Source: Bacteroidota bacterium
Lineage (GTDB): Bacteria; Bacteroidota; Bacteroidia; Flavobacteriales; Weeksellaceae
Reading direction: 5' to 3'
NCBI GenBank assembly: GCA_023460855.1
Contig: JAEWOS010000006.1
Coordinates: forward strand, 62,001 to 126,000
DNA: 64,000 bases
A program made the position numbers and the translations under genes. The stretch's first letter is position 1. Each line of letters begins with the position of its first letter. This document shows positions 26,942-34,832 of the stretch, piece after piece. Under the pieces are notes generated by a model, which saw only the letters and a list, made by a program, of their open reading frames with translations, did not search any database and had not been told where the DNA came from.

Positions 26942-27176
26942 CGTCATCAACCGTAAAAAGCCGGACGGCAACAAGAAATTGTATAGTGTACATATATTTT
27001 ACCGGTTTTCCCTGACCAATTGTGTTTATTCCCGATAAAGCTCTTACGAACTCTTAACCCAGGCTTTTAATACCCGTGAATTCCATTAAATGCAACATCT
27101 CCCAAATTTTGAAAATATTCTGCATTCCATGCAATTTTCATCAAATAAACTATATTAGCATTCAGAAAAAATCCCT

Positions 27177-28208
27177 ATGAAGAAGTTGACCACCATTATT
27201 TCTGCGGCTGCTGTAGCATTTACCCTAACCGGATGTACCGCGCAGAATTCTGCCAGAACTGAGAAAGTGTTTACAGAAGCCTACAATTCCATTACTGCGG
27301 CGGAACTCAGGAAAAATCTGTACGTGATTGCCTCCGATGAAATGGAAGGCCGCCAAACCGGCAGTGCCGGACAGAAAAAAGCGGGGGAGTACATGGTGAA
27401 TTATTACAAAGAAAGGGGGATCGGTTTTCCCGCAGCGCTTGGTTCCTATTATCAGGATGTGCCCGCATCATTTATGAATAAAAAAAGCCGGGGAACCAAA
27501 CTCGAAGATTCCGAAAATATCCTCGCGTTCATTCCCGGAACGGAAAAACCTGACGAAATCATCGTTATTTCGGCACATTATGACCATGTCGGAATGCGAC
27601 ACGGAGAAATTTATAACGGCGCTGATGACGATGGAAGCGGAACGGTTGCGGTGATGGAAATTGCCGAAGCTTTTAAGAAAGCGAGTGATGCGAAACAGGG
27701 TCCGAAAAGATCGGTGCTTTTTCTTCATGTTACGGGAGAGGAACACGGACTGTTTGGTTCCGACTACTATTCCCAAAATCCGGTTTTTCCGCTTGCGAAT
27801 ACCGTAGCGAATTTAAACATCGACATGATCGGGCGAGACGATCCCGAAAACCGCGGCAAGCAGTACGTTTACGTCATTGGCTCTGCGATGCTGAGTTCGG
27901 AACTGAAAAAGATCAGTGAAGAAACCAATAAAAAATTCACGAATCTGGAACTCAATTATAAATACGACGATCCGAAAGATCCGCAAATGCTGTATTACCG
28001 TTCCGATCATTATAATTTTGCAAAAAACAATATTCCGGTAGCCTTTTACTTTGACGGCATTCACGAAGATTATCATAAACCGACCGACACGCCGGACAAA
28101 ATCGATTATCCGCTTTTACAAAAAAGAACGCAGTTGATTTTTGCCACAGCCTGGGAACTCGCAAACCGCGAAGCCAGAATTGTAGTGGACGGCAGTAATA
28201 CGAGGTAA
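27177..28208 (+). CDS. M28-family zinc metallopeptidase, lipoprotein
   Basis: 343 residues. The lipoprotein signal ends in TLTGC (C20). M28 zinc ligands are in order: SAHYDHVG (His), NGADDDGSG (bridging Asp), TGEEHGLFG (catalytic Glu-Glu), NIDMIGRDD (Asp) and DYHKPTDTPDKI (His). The enzyme would be an aminopeptidase-like hydrolase on the periplasmic or outer face. Signal, spacing and length are normal for the Bacteroidota M28 lipoproteins. Single-gene unit with its own terminator. Confidence 0.9.
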   Translation: MKKLTTIISAAAVAFTLTGCTAQNSARTEKVFTEAYNSITAAELRKNLYVIASDEMEGRQTGSAGQKKAGEYMVNYYKERGIGFPAALGSYYQDVPASFMNKKSRGTKLEDSENILAFIPGTEKPDEIIVISAHYDHVGMRHGEIYNGADDDGSGTVAVMEIAEAFKKASDAKQGPKRSVLFLHVTGEEHGLFGSDYYSQNPVFPLANTVANLNIDMIGRDDPENRGKQYVYVIGSAMLSSELKKISEETNKKFTNLELNYKYDDPKDPQMLYYRSDHYNFAKNNIPVAFYFDGIHEDYHKPTDTPDKIDYPLLQKRTQLIFATAWELANREARIVVDGSNTR

Positions 28209-28228
28209 ATTATGGCTTGACACGATTG

Positions 28229-28259
28229 AAGACAGATCATGAAATGGTCTGTCTTTTTT
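28229..28259 (+). terminator. Terminator after the M28 peptidase
   Basis: AGACAGATCAT / ATGGTCTGTCT pair around a GAA loop with one G-T pair, followed by six T. Confidence 0.8.
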
Positions 28260-28434
28260 GATTAAGAAAACCATTGTAAACAAATCCTGTCATGAAATGT
28301 ATGCAAGGACGAAAGTAAAAGAAAAGATAGACGTTCGGGATTTCGTAATTTGGTAAAAAATATGATGAAAACCATGACTCAATTTTAACATAATTCTCTT
28401 GCTTTTTACCATAGTTCTATGCAGCCGGGATTTT

Positions 28435-28734
28435 TCACTCGTTTAGTTGTGAATCAAAATCCATTTGCTGGTGAAGAATTTTAATAATTTCAATTTCGTT
28501 GCTTTTAATACTTATTCGGTAAAAAATAAAATGCGACTTAACTCTTGAACGGAAATATCCCTTTCTTATTTGACCGAAATCTGTTCCGTTTTTAGGATTT
28601 TCGGCAAGATATTCAATTTCATCTAACAATAAATCGTAATAATAATCCGCTTGTACTTGAGACCAAGTTTCGAAAGTATAAAGCCAAATTTTTTCTAAAT
28701 CTTTTTCTGCTTCCGTGCTTATTTTATAATTCAT
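28435..28734 (-). CDS. parE: RelE/ParE-family toxin
   Basis: About 99 residues from the ATG at 28732-28734 (MNYKISTEAEKDLEKIWLYT); another ATG four codons upstream is also possible. The helix AEKDLEKIWLYTFETWSQVQA, the LAENPKNGTDFGQIRKGYFR segment and the C-terminal IEIIKILHQQMDF are the ParE fold. ParE toxins act on DNA gyrase; the sequence does not prove the target. It overlaps parD by 11 bp, as usual for such operons. It is the last unit of the repeat-flanked array; toxin-antitoxin pairs are common cargo of integron cassettes. Confidence 0.88.
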   Translation of the reverse strand: MNYKISTEAEKDLEKIWLYTFETWSQVQADYYYDLLLDEIEYLAENPKNGTDFGQIRKGYFRSRVKSHFIFYRISIKSNEIEIIKILHQQMDFDSQLNE

Positions 28735-28981
28735 TATCAGAAGCATACTTTTTATGAAGTCCTGTTAAGAAATTTTTTCGGTCAAAATCTTTGACAAATC
28801 CTGATTTTTCACCTTTTTTAAGTTCATTAATCAATTGATTTTTTTTAGATTCCTCGTGTTCAAACATTCTCAAAGCAGCTCTCACAACTTCACTTGCAGA
28901 AGAGAATTTTCCGGATTGAATTTGTTGCGAAATAAAATTGTCAAAATAATCGCCCAATAGTATTGAAGTATTTTTTGCCAT
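28724..28981 (-). CDS. parD: ParD-like ribbon-helix-helix antitoxin
   Basis: 85 residues from the ATG at 28979-28981 (MAKNTSILLGDYFDNFISQQ). The open frame begins 15 codons earlier at a TTG in the leader, which is improbable. IQSGKFSSASEVVRAALRMF is the ribbon-helix-helix signature of CC2985/ParD-type antitoxins; the C-terminal helix wraps the toxin. It is the first gene of the parDE pair and probably autoregulates. The unit begins at the core site at 29061-29068. Confidence 0.9.
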   Translation of the reverse strand: MAKNTSILLGDYFDNFISQQIQSGKFSSASEVVRAALRMFEHEESKKNQLINELKKGEKSGFVKDFDRKNFLTGLHKKYASDNEL

Positions 28982-29060
28982 CACCAATAATTTAATCAAA
29001 TATACCAATTCTTGGTATCTATCCAAAATTCTTTTTCATAACGGATCGCAATTCCGGTTG

Positions 29061-29359
29061 CCTATAACGGAAAAAGTATTTGCGAAATCGAAGATTCGAC
29101 GTAGTCAATGGCGGGCTACTTTGAACAAAAAGCCGGAAGGAAAACCGCCTTGAGCAAGATATTTTTTCCACTGACTAAATTACAAAAATAAAGGAAGTGG
29201 AAATCAAAGATTGGCTCCGCCGAACCACTTCGTTAGGTTTCTCCGATTCCATCAAAAATAATAAAGACCCATAGGAAAAAATATTTTGTGGATACTGCTA
29301 ACTGATTTCTCACAGAATATATTCAACCCCGCCTTTTGCAAATACGCTGTTATACGACG
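29061..29359 (-). repeat. attC-like module 7 between the LemA-like gene and parDE
   Basis: Read on the minus strand it opens with GTCGTATAACAGCGTATTTG (right after the LemA-like stop) and closes with CGCAAATACTTTTTCCGTTA. GTATTTGC/GCAAATAC and GGCGGG/CCCGCC are the inverted arms. The centre (29110-29205) carries the shared block with TTTCCACTTCCTTTATTTTT and AGTGGAAAAAAT that recurs in modules 1, 4 and 8. At about 280 bp it is the longest copy. Coordinates include both core sites. Confidence 0.7.
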
Positions 29360-29363
29360 TTTT

Positions 29364-29897
29364 TTATTTCCATTCACCTGTTTCAATCCAATTTTCGGCT
29401 TTTTTTCTACGTTTCATGTTTTCTTGATTACTTTTTCCGTAATCAATTTCCAAATAATTATATTCAGGAAATTTTTGACGCATTTTTATCAGGTTGAATG
29501 GAAAAGTCACCCAAGTAAAAGTAAAGCTTCTCAAGTCAGAATTATATTTGTCCTTCAGTGGATTTAATTTTGTATTTGTCGATTTTAGAGAATCGCTTTG
29601 AAAAGTTTTTTCATTAAGTTTAAATTCTGTCCAAATCAATTTATTTGCATCAGTTGTTGAAGAAAGAAATGAGTCAGATTTCCTTGAAAGTAGTTTAACG
29701 CTATCAGAAAAATTTGAGGTCTTCAGAATTTGATTTCGCTTGTTTAATTCGGATTTTAATTTAGCAAATGAAGTTTCAACTTTTTTATGGTCCTCAACGA
29801 AATTTTTATTCAATTTTTGAATGTAAAAATAAATTCCGCCAACGATGAGCAAAGAAAAAGACAAAAATAAAATTAGACAACCTTTAAATTCTTTCAC
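29364..29897 (-). CDS. Small membrane-anchored protein, LemA-like
   Basis: 177 residues: one N-terminal transmembrane helix (CLILFLSFSLLIVGGIYFYI), then a helical region with VETSFAKLKSELNKRNQILK and FPFNLIKMRQKFPEYNYL that resembles the LemA helical bundle. LemA function is not established. The gene is flanked by GTTATACGACG (29349-29359) and CGTCGTATAAC-like TGTCGTATAAC (29921-29931), which match as an inverted repeat over 10 of 11 bases and delimit one cassette-like unit. AT-rich compared with core genes. LemA assignment is weak; the ORF itself looks real. Confidence 0.6.
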   Translation of the reverse strand: MKEFKGCLILFLSFSLLIVGGIYFYIQKLNKNFVEDHKKVETSFAKLKSELNKRNQILKTSNFSDSVKLLSRKSDSFLSSTTDANKLIWTEFKLNEKTFQSDSLKSTNTKLNPLKDKYNSDLRSFTFTWVTFPFNLIKMRQKFPEYNYLEIDYGKSNQENMKRRKKAENWIETGEWK

Positions 29898-29920
29898 TGT
29901 TGGTAAGGGTTTTCATAAAA

Positions 29921-30166
29921 TGTCGTATAACGGAAAAAGTGTTTGCGAAATCGAAGATTCGACGTAGTCAATGGCGGACTAAATTGGACAAAAAGTTCAA
30001 TTATGACCAACCGAAGCGAATGGTTTTTCTATGAAGTGAAATTACAAAAACGAACCGGAATAAAAAAGCAGGCGCGAATAAATGCAACGGTTTTTTCTAT
30101 TATATATTCAACCGCGGCTTCCCGATGCTCGGGACAGGTCTTGCAAATATACTGTTAACCGTAGTT
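29921..30166 (-). repeat. attC-like module 6
   Basis: It spans the core site of the LemA-like unit (TGTCGTATAAC, 29921-29931) to the 3' core of the next unit (GTTAACCGTAGTT, 30154-30166). It shares GGAAAAAGTGTTTGCGAAAT and a GATTCGACGTAGTCAATGGC-type segment with module 7, and TTGCAAATATACTG with module 1. About 222 bp between cores. Confidence 0.65.
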
Positions 30167-30170
30167 CTTT

Positions 30171-30632
30171 TTATTCTATTTTGAACTTTACCTGATTTTC
30201 AGCAATTTTTTGAAATGGTTCAATGATATCTACTTGAAAGCTTTCGGTTGCGTTGGTGGTTTGAAAGACTTTCTGTGAATTTTCACTCTCGATATAAAGT
30301 TCGTGAACTCCAGCATCTAAAACGAATTCAGGATTATTATAGTCATATCCTTTTCAGGTTATTTTGTAGATTGATTTTTGAATTTGTATCATTTCTTTTT
30401 CAGAAATTTTACCGTAGAATTTGCCAATTTTAGAACTGTCAATTACTTCATTGAAAGGGTTATGGTGAATATCGATTTCAAACGACCTATCTTTTTTAAT
30501 TTTTAGTGTATAATTTGGTACTCCGAATCCACCAGTTTCATATCTCAAGAATTCAAAATTTCTTTTATTACAAGATATAAGTAAAAAAAGTAAAATTATT
30601 ATAATCGTGGAATTAATACGAGGTGCTGTCAT
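30171..30632 (-). pseudogene. Small lipoprotein gene interrupted by an in-frame TGA
   Basis: Starting at the ATG at 30630-30632, the protein (MTAPRINSTIIIILLFLLIS, lipobox LLISC) runs 92 residues to a TGA at 30354-30356. The same frame stays open for another 60 codons (KGYDYNNPEFVLDAGVHELY...) to a TAA at 30171-30173, five bases before the 3' core site. A sense codon (Trp TGG is one change away) would give a 153-residue lipoprotein filling the cassette-like unit exactly. Unit ends GTTAACCGTAGTT / AATTACGGTTAAC match in 12 of 13. No family recognised. Confidence 0.7.
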
Positions 30633-30639
30633 AGAATTA

Positions 30640-30778
30640 CGGTTAACGTTTCGGGGCTTTGCGATGGTGGGGCAATCGAAGCGCAAATCTTCAATTTTGA
30701 CCAAAAGTTAAATCGAAGAACTAACGTTGAACTTTGCAGTTTCGCCCCACTATTGCAAAACCCTTGTTGTGCGTTCGC
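30640..30778 (-). repeat. attC-like module 5, shortest and most palindromic copy
   Basis: Between core sites CGGTTAAC (30640-30647) and GTTGTGCGTTCGC (30766-30778) lie two 20-base arms, 30654-30673 (GGGCTTTGCGATGGTGGGGC) and 30744-30763 (complement GGGTTTTGCAATAGTGGGGC). They pair in 17 of 20 positions, with the three differences all transitions. The 115-120 bp length and R''-L''-L'-R' arrangement are those of an integron attC site, with a 70-base unpaired centre. Confidence 0.75.
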
Positions 30779-30806
30779 TTTTTTGTCCGCCAACAAAAAA
30801 AGAACG

Positions 30807-31393
30807 CTAAATTAATTCAGCTTTTTGTCCTGCGAAAAAGGGTTGATTTTTTAATTGTTGTTCGTATTGGCCTTTGTCTATAAAAGGCCATAAGTCATAG
30901 TCGCCTGTATTTTTTAATTCGTCAAACTGTTGTTGTCGTTCCGTCATCTTGTGTCGGTAATGTTTCCCCAAAGTCAGCACACTTAACAATAAGTCCTTAA
31001 TTGAAAATCGGATAAGTGGATTTGTCAGGTCAAGATACGGCCATTCGTATTCAAAGTCAGAATGTAGAAATAAAATGTATCTCGCTATGTCTTTTAGTGC
31101 TTCGTCAGTAAGCCTGTCATTACCTGTCAACTTATGTTCTTTCAAGTCACTATACAAGCACCAACTTAGTTCAAGCATAGGTCTAATGATTGGGTCGTCA
31201 AACTTTGCTTCTTTTGAACGATAATATTGTTCGGGAAGCCAACCAAAAGTTACGTCATCAGTTATGTAATCTTCAAATTCGTCATTGCTGATAAGTCCGA
31301 CTGCCAAATGTCGTAAGTGGAATGCAAGTTTTTTTCTTCGTTCTCTGTCAACCAAAGTTCAATGTTTGTAGGGTGTTCGTTAAAGTGACGCAT
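30807..31393 (-). pseudogene. Unknown cytoplasmic protein gene, probably frameshifted in an A7 tract
   Basis: An ATG lying inside the core site (31391-31393) begins MRHFNEHPTNIELWLTENEE. At a run of seven A (plus strand 31329-31335) the frame is lost. The next frame continues KLAFHLRHLAVGLISNDEFE to a stop at 30807. Adding one A joins them smoothly into about 195 residues. As the sequence stands, only a TTG-initiated 182-residue ORF (31355) is intact. The protein is helical and soluble with no recognisable domain. Unit ends ACGCATAAC / GTTGTGCGT match in 8 of 9. Confidence 0.6.
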
Positions 31394-31592
31394 AACGGAA
31401 AAAGTATTTGCGAAGGGCGGGCTACTTTGAACAAAAGATCTGAAGGAAAACCGCCTTGAGCAAATATTTTTTCCACTGACTAAATTACAAAAATAAAGGA
31501 AGTGGAAATGAGGACCTTTTCCCAATAAAAAAACTGAAAAATAATCTCTTTTTTTTTACTTGTTTTTTGTTATAGAATATGTTAGCTGCTGC
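31386..31592 (-). repeat. attC-like module 4
   Basis: It runs from TGACGCATAAC (31386-31396) to GTTAGCTGCTGC (31581-31592). It shares GGAAAAAGTATTTGCGAAGG, the GGCGGGCTACTTTGAACAAA segment and the TTTTTTCCACTGACTAAATT / GGAAGTGGAAAT block with modules 1 and 7. The distal arm is degraded into T-rich sequence, so the palindrome is incomplete. Confidence 0.65.
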
Positions 31593-31621
31593 ATTTAATT
31601 ATTTACTATTTTTTTCAAATT

Positions 31622-32344
31622 CTACTCAATTTTATTGTCATATTCTTTTCTCTTTTTTCTATGAATATAAACTTGTATTACGTAATACATTGCTCCAATG
31701 TATGAAGATGCTAACATAAAAATATTACTAGTTTTTATTGATTCCTTGTGTGGTGAGAATATATACAAAATGGGAAGACCAACCAAAACAAATATGGATA
31801 GAAATGCTAAAATTAAACCACCAGTTGTTTCATATATTGTCTTTCCAAGTTTTATTTTTTCTCTTGAACTGCTATTTTCCTGTGTATTAATAATTTCAAC
31901 TTTAGTAATGAAATCAAACAAAAAAAGTCTAAAATCATCTTTTTCATCGTGGTCATTATTATGGTAAAAAACAAATTTTTTTCCAGATTTTAAATTTAAT
32001 CTGAATTTGTCAAATTGTCTATCTGGTTGAAAAATATAATTTTTAATCTCATTCCATTTAACGACTTCGTTACTCTTTTTTCTAAACGGGAATTGTTTCA
32101 ACCATCTTTTTGTTATTCCATTTTCGTCGATTGAAATCTCAATTAATGCGACAGAAGTATATTTTGGTAAATAAAATGCTAGAAGAATTATTGGTGCAAA
32201 AAATATAACGAAAATCAGAGGTTGGCCTTTTGGAATAATTTCTTCATTAGATAGTTTGATTAAGATAATTATTCCAATGAAAAAAGTCAACAAAAAAGTT
32301 ACTACGTAGTTAAAAGGTGAAGCTTGTTTTATTTTATATTTCAC
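31622..32344 (-). CDS. Membrane protein of unknown function
   Basis: 240 residues from a GTG at 32342-32344. Two hydrophobic helices near the N-terminus (FNYVVTFLLTFFIGIIILI, LIFVIFFAPIILLAFYL) precede a soluble stretch with a PH-like strand pattern (KWNEIKNYIFQPDRQFDKFR, KSGKKFVFYH). Two more helices lie near the C-terminus. The layout resembles small flavobacterial membrane proteins with bacterial PH-like domains, but I cannot name a family. The 5' flank is only 30 bp from the next unit's core site, so this unit may have lost its 5' end together with part of the repeat. Confidence 0.55.
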   Translation of the reverse strand: MKYKIKQASPFNYVVTFLLTFFIGIIILIKLSNEEIIPKGQPLIFVIFFAPIILLAFYLPKYTSVALIEISIDENGITKRWLKQFPFRKKSNEVVKWNEIKNYIFQPDRQFDKFRLNLKSGKKFVFYHNNDHDEKDDFRLFLFDFITKVEIINTQENSSSREKIKLGKTIYETTGGLILAFLSIFVLVGLPILYIFSPHKESIKTSNIFMLASSYIGAMYYVIQVYIHRKKRKEYDNKIE

Positions 32345-32385
32345 ACAGATTTTTTTTGCAGTTGCAAATATATGTTATGCGACGT
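32345..32385 (-). repeat. Truncated attC-like remnant (module 3)
   Basis: The core GTTATGCGACGT (32374-32385) is present and followed on the minus strand by ATATATTTGCAACTGC, resembling the first arm. The rest of the module is missing before the GTG of the next gene. Confidence 0.5.
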
Positions 32386-32387
32386 AA

Positions 32388-33092
32388 CTATTTAAAGTCT
32401 TTCTCTGAAATCTTCTTATTATAGTACAAATCGATAAGTTTTACAACTTGATTGCCTTCCTCAGATACAAAGGTTTGTTTAGTTTCATAAGTCAAATCAC
32501 CAAACTTTTTGTAGTCGTCATACAGAACAGTTGAGAATGAGTCTTTTTCAGGATTTTTTACAACTTCGGATTTTGCTAAGAGATTTGACGTTTTGTCATA
32601 GAATAGATAAGTCACTTTTCCATTACTTAAAGTTGCTTTGATTTTATAGCAATCTTTATTGTTCACGTTTTCTTCTCCAATAAATTCCAAATCATATAGA
32701 GAAGCATCAAGGTAATCCAATGAATTCATGATATGTTTTCGATAGTTTTTGTCCTTGAATTGCTCTGGATCAGCAACAGTTTTCTGACCATTCACTATAT
32801 TATAACCAATTTTTCCATCATAAAAAGATCTATAAACAGTTCTTCCTTGATATTCAATTTCGAAACTGCCTTTATTTGGTTCCATTTCTTTTGTAATCCA
32901 AAAAACATTTCTACCGTCCATAATGGTTTCGGACTTAGAATACAAAGTTTTTATACTTTCAAGTAATTTTTTTCCGCCTTGTGCTTCTATTGACTTTTCA
33001 ACAATATCAATTGATTTATCGATTTGAGAATTTTGTGCAAATAGAGTACTTGAAGTAAGTAAAATTGTGCAAATAGTTGCTGTAAATTTCAT
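32388..33092 (-). CDS. Exported LolA-like outer-membrane lipoprotein-sorting fold protein
   Basis: 234 residues with a signal peptide (MKFTATICTILLTSSTLFAQ). The body (VEKSIEAQGGKKLLESIKTL, then alternating strands such as KGSFEIEYQGRTVYRSFYDG and CYKIKATLSNGKVTYLFYDK) is the LolA/LppX beta-sheet pattern seen in many Bacteroidota outer-membrane lipoprotein-sorting-like proteins. It probably acts in the periplasm on a hydrophobic ligand; this is fold-based inference. Unit ends GTTATGCGACGT and ATGTCGCATAAC match over 11 of 12 bases as an inverted repeat. The gene is intact. Confidence 0.65.
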   Translation of the reverse strand: MKFTATICTILLTSSTLFAQNSQIDKSIDIVEKSIEAQGGKKLLESIKTLYSKSETIMDGRNVFWITKEMEPNKGSFEIEYQGRTVYRSFYDGKIGYNIVNGQKTVADPEQFKDKNYRKHIMNSLDYLDASLYDLEFIGEENVNNKDCYKIKATLSNGKVTYLFYDKTSNLLAKSEVVKNPEKDSFSTVLYDDYKKFGDLTYETKQTFVSEEGNQVVKLIDLYYNKKISEKDFK

Positions 33093-33113
33093 TTTGGTTT
33101 CTGTTTTATATTA

Positions 33114-33314
33114 TGTCGCATAACGGAAAAAGTATTTGCGAAGGGTGGGATAAATTGGATAAAAAGTTCAATTTCGACCAACCGGAGCTAATCGATTTTT
33201 CAGATTGTTAAATTAAGAAAAATAGCAATATGAAAAGCAAGTTGCGGCTAAATGAATCGAATAGTGGTTTTATGTATTCAACCCCGCCTTTTGCGAATAC
33301 ACTGTTACTTGCAG
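33114..33314 (-). repeat. attC-like module 2
   Basis: It runs from TGTCGCATAAC (33114-33124) to GTTACTTGCAG (33304-33314). The arms are 33132-33151 (GTATTTGCGAAGGGTGGGAT) and 33281-33300 (complement GTATTCGCAAAAGGCGGGGT); 15 of 20 match and all five mismatches are transitions compatible with wobble pairing in a folded strand. The centre (ATTTCGACCAACCGGAGCTA and following) differs from modules 1, 4 and 7 but matches module 6. Confidence 0.7.
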
Positions 33315-33319
33315 TTTTT

Positions 33320-33966
33320 TTATTCAATTTTACGATAAATGTTTTTCCGTAATTTATAATTTTTAACGTTGTTTTCAAATATTTCCTCATGAATATAAAG
33401 TGAATCATTGGAAATCTTATTATAAACAAAAGGTAATTTTTTCTTTTTTCTAATAGTTGTTTGTTTGCTTTTAAATTGCTCCATTGTTGTCCGTCCCAAT
33501 CGTAAACGCAACACTTTAAATAGTCATCTTCGTCATAATCAAGTTCAACTTTACCCTTAAAAATTAATTTCCATTTTCCTTCAAAAGTGTCTGGTTCTGA
33601 AAAACTAGTTTTGATAAATTCTCCTTCTTCGTTTAATTTATAAGAATTTAGGTATGTGATTTCAAAAGTATGGTCACTCTTGAAGTTATACACTTTATCT
33701 TTTTCGCTGAAATTGTCATAAGCCTTTACTGAATCTTGATCTGGTGGAAATGAATTTATAGATCCTAATAAAATACCTCTATAATTGTCAGGCTTTTTTA
33801 CAGAAACTGTTACGGATTCAATTACTTTTTTAAGATTAGGACTATAAGAATTAGTCAGTTGCCATTTTCCAAGTAATTTTTTCTCTTCTTTTTGATTTTC
33901 ATTATTAGTAGCACATGATAAAAAAAATGAAAAAATAATAAAAATGGTTAATCTACATGCCTTCAT
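33320..33966 (-). pseudogene. Lipoprotein gene with a homopolymer frameshift near its 3' end
   Basis: ATG at 33964-33966, lipobox FFLSC, then a lipocalin-like pattern (LLGKWQLTNSYSPN, FKSDHTFEITYLNSYK, TFEGKWKLIFKGKVELDYDE) of the kind found in small Bacteroidota lipoproteins. At the A6-G-A6 tract (plus 33437-33449) the frame is lost. One extra A would continue it as KKLPFVYNKISNDSLYIHEE to a stop at 33320, six bases before the core site. As written, the ORF instead reads out of frame through the repeat module to 33208 (252 residues). The true product is probably about 215 residues. Confidence 0.6.
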
Positions 33967-33986
33967 TTTCGGACGTTCTATTAAAA

Positions 33987-34200
33987 TTGCAGCTAACAGA
34001 AAAGTAATTTCGTTGGCGGGCTACTTTAAACAAAAAGTCGGAAAGAAAGCCGCCTTTAGCCAAATATTTTTTCCACTGACTAAATTACGAAAATAAAGGA
34101 AGTGGAAATCATAGATTGACTTCGTCGAATTACGTCGTTAAGTTTCAACCCCGTCTTCTCGATGCTCGGGAAAGATCTTGCAAATACACTACTGTGCAGT
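33987..34200 (-). repeat. attC-like module 1
   Basis: It runs from TTGCAGCTAAC (33987-33997) to the degenerate core near 34190-34200 (minus strand ACTGCACAGTAGTGTATTTG). It contains GGCGGGCTACTTTAAACAAA and the shared block TTTTTTCCACTGACTAAATT / GGAAGTGGAAAT. The distal core lacks the AAC of the other copies, so this site is probably decayed. Confidence 0.65.
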
Positions 34201-34294
34201 TTTTAGATTACGATGGTTCCATAAATGAGAAAAGTTAGTTTTGCCCCTTTTAAGAAATCTTCAAAACTTGTATTTAAATCCGCATTTTCATTGG

Positions 34295-34734
34295 TTAGTT
34301 CAAATAATATTCATCAGGATTTATTCTGCTAGATAAAATCTTCACTAAATTATCTTGATTAGAATTTCCATTTGTTGGATAAATCCAAAATTTAAATCTT
34401 TTAATTTGAGGATTGGGATTTAGTAGAGTTAATTCATCAAAAGAAGTCAGTTTGAGGTGGAATTTTCCATTAATTTCGAATGGGTCCAATAATCCATTAT
34501 GCAGAATTAATTTGAATTTAGGTTCAAGTTTCTCAAAGTATTCAATTGATTTAGTTTTGTTAAGTATTACTTTTGAATTTGAGATCTATTAAATTTTTTA
34601 TATTCTCTTTTTTGATATTTTTTTTAAAGATTTCTTTTGCCGGATGATATTTTCCCGAATCTATATTTTCTGATTGTCCGAAAATATTGAATGGAGCTAA
34701 AATCAAAATTATTATTTGTATTGTAGTTTTCATA
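34295..34734 (-). pseudogene. Exported small protein gene split by a one-base frameshift
   Basis: The ATG at 34732-34734 starts a signal peptide (MKTTIQIIILILAPFNIFGQ). The frame ends after 57 codons (DLKFKSNT then TAA). Removing one A from the run at about 34571-34574 continues as VILNKTKSIEYFEKLEPKF through LDPFEINGKFHLKL to the stop at 34295. The whole would be about 145 residues with no recognised domain. The codon pattern and the smooth join favour a single decayed or mis-sequenced gene. First unit of the minus-strand array, next to tRNA-Arg. Confidence 0.6.
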
Positions 34735-34832
34735 TGCGCTACACCAAGTTAAAGATTTGAAATATCCGGTTTTCTGGTGCTGGATGAAGAACAGGGAAAA
34801 CATCGGATCCAGACCGCTACGTTGAGTTTTTG

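Noticed and set aside
26541..27038. 165-codon frame overlapping the Gly/Asn-rich gene
   Set aside because: Offset frame of a repetitive sequence; it runs through the terminator at 26906-26941.
33208..33514. Continuation of the lipoprotein frame through the repeat module
   Set aside because: The other frame (ending at 33320) fits as the true C-terminus; the reading into the repeat is a consequence of the A-tract shift.
29061..34200. CRISPR array
   Set aside because: Repeats are long, degenerate, unevenly spaced and separated by genes, with no cas genes.
29061..34200. Insertion sequences or MITEs as sole explanation
   Set aside because: No transposase, no target-site duplications that I can see, and unit-specific paired ends fit cassettes better; still possible for single modules.
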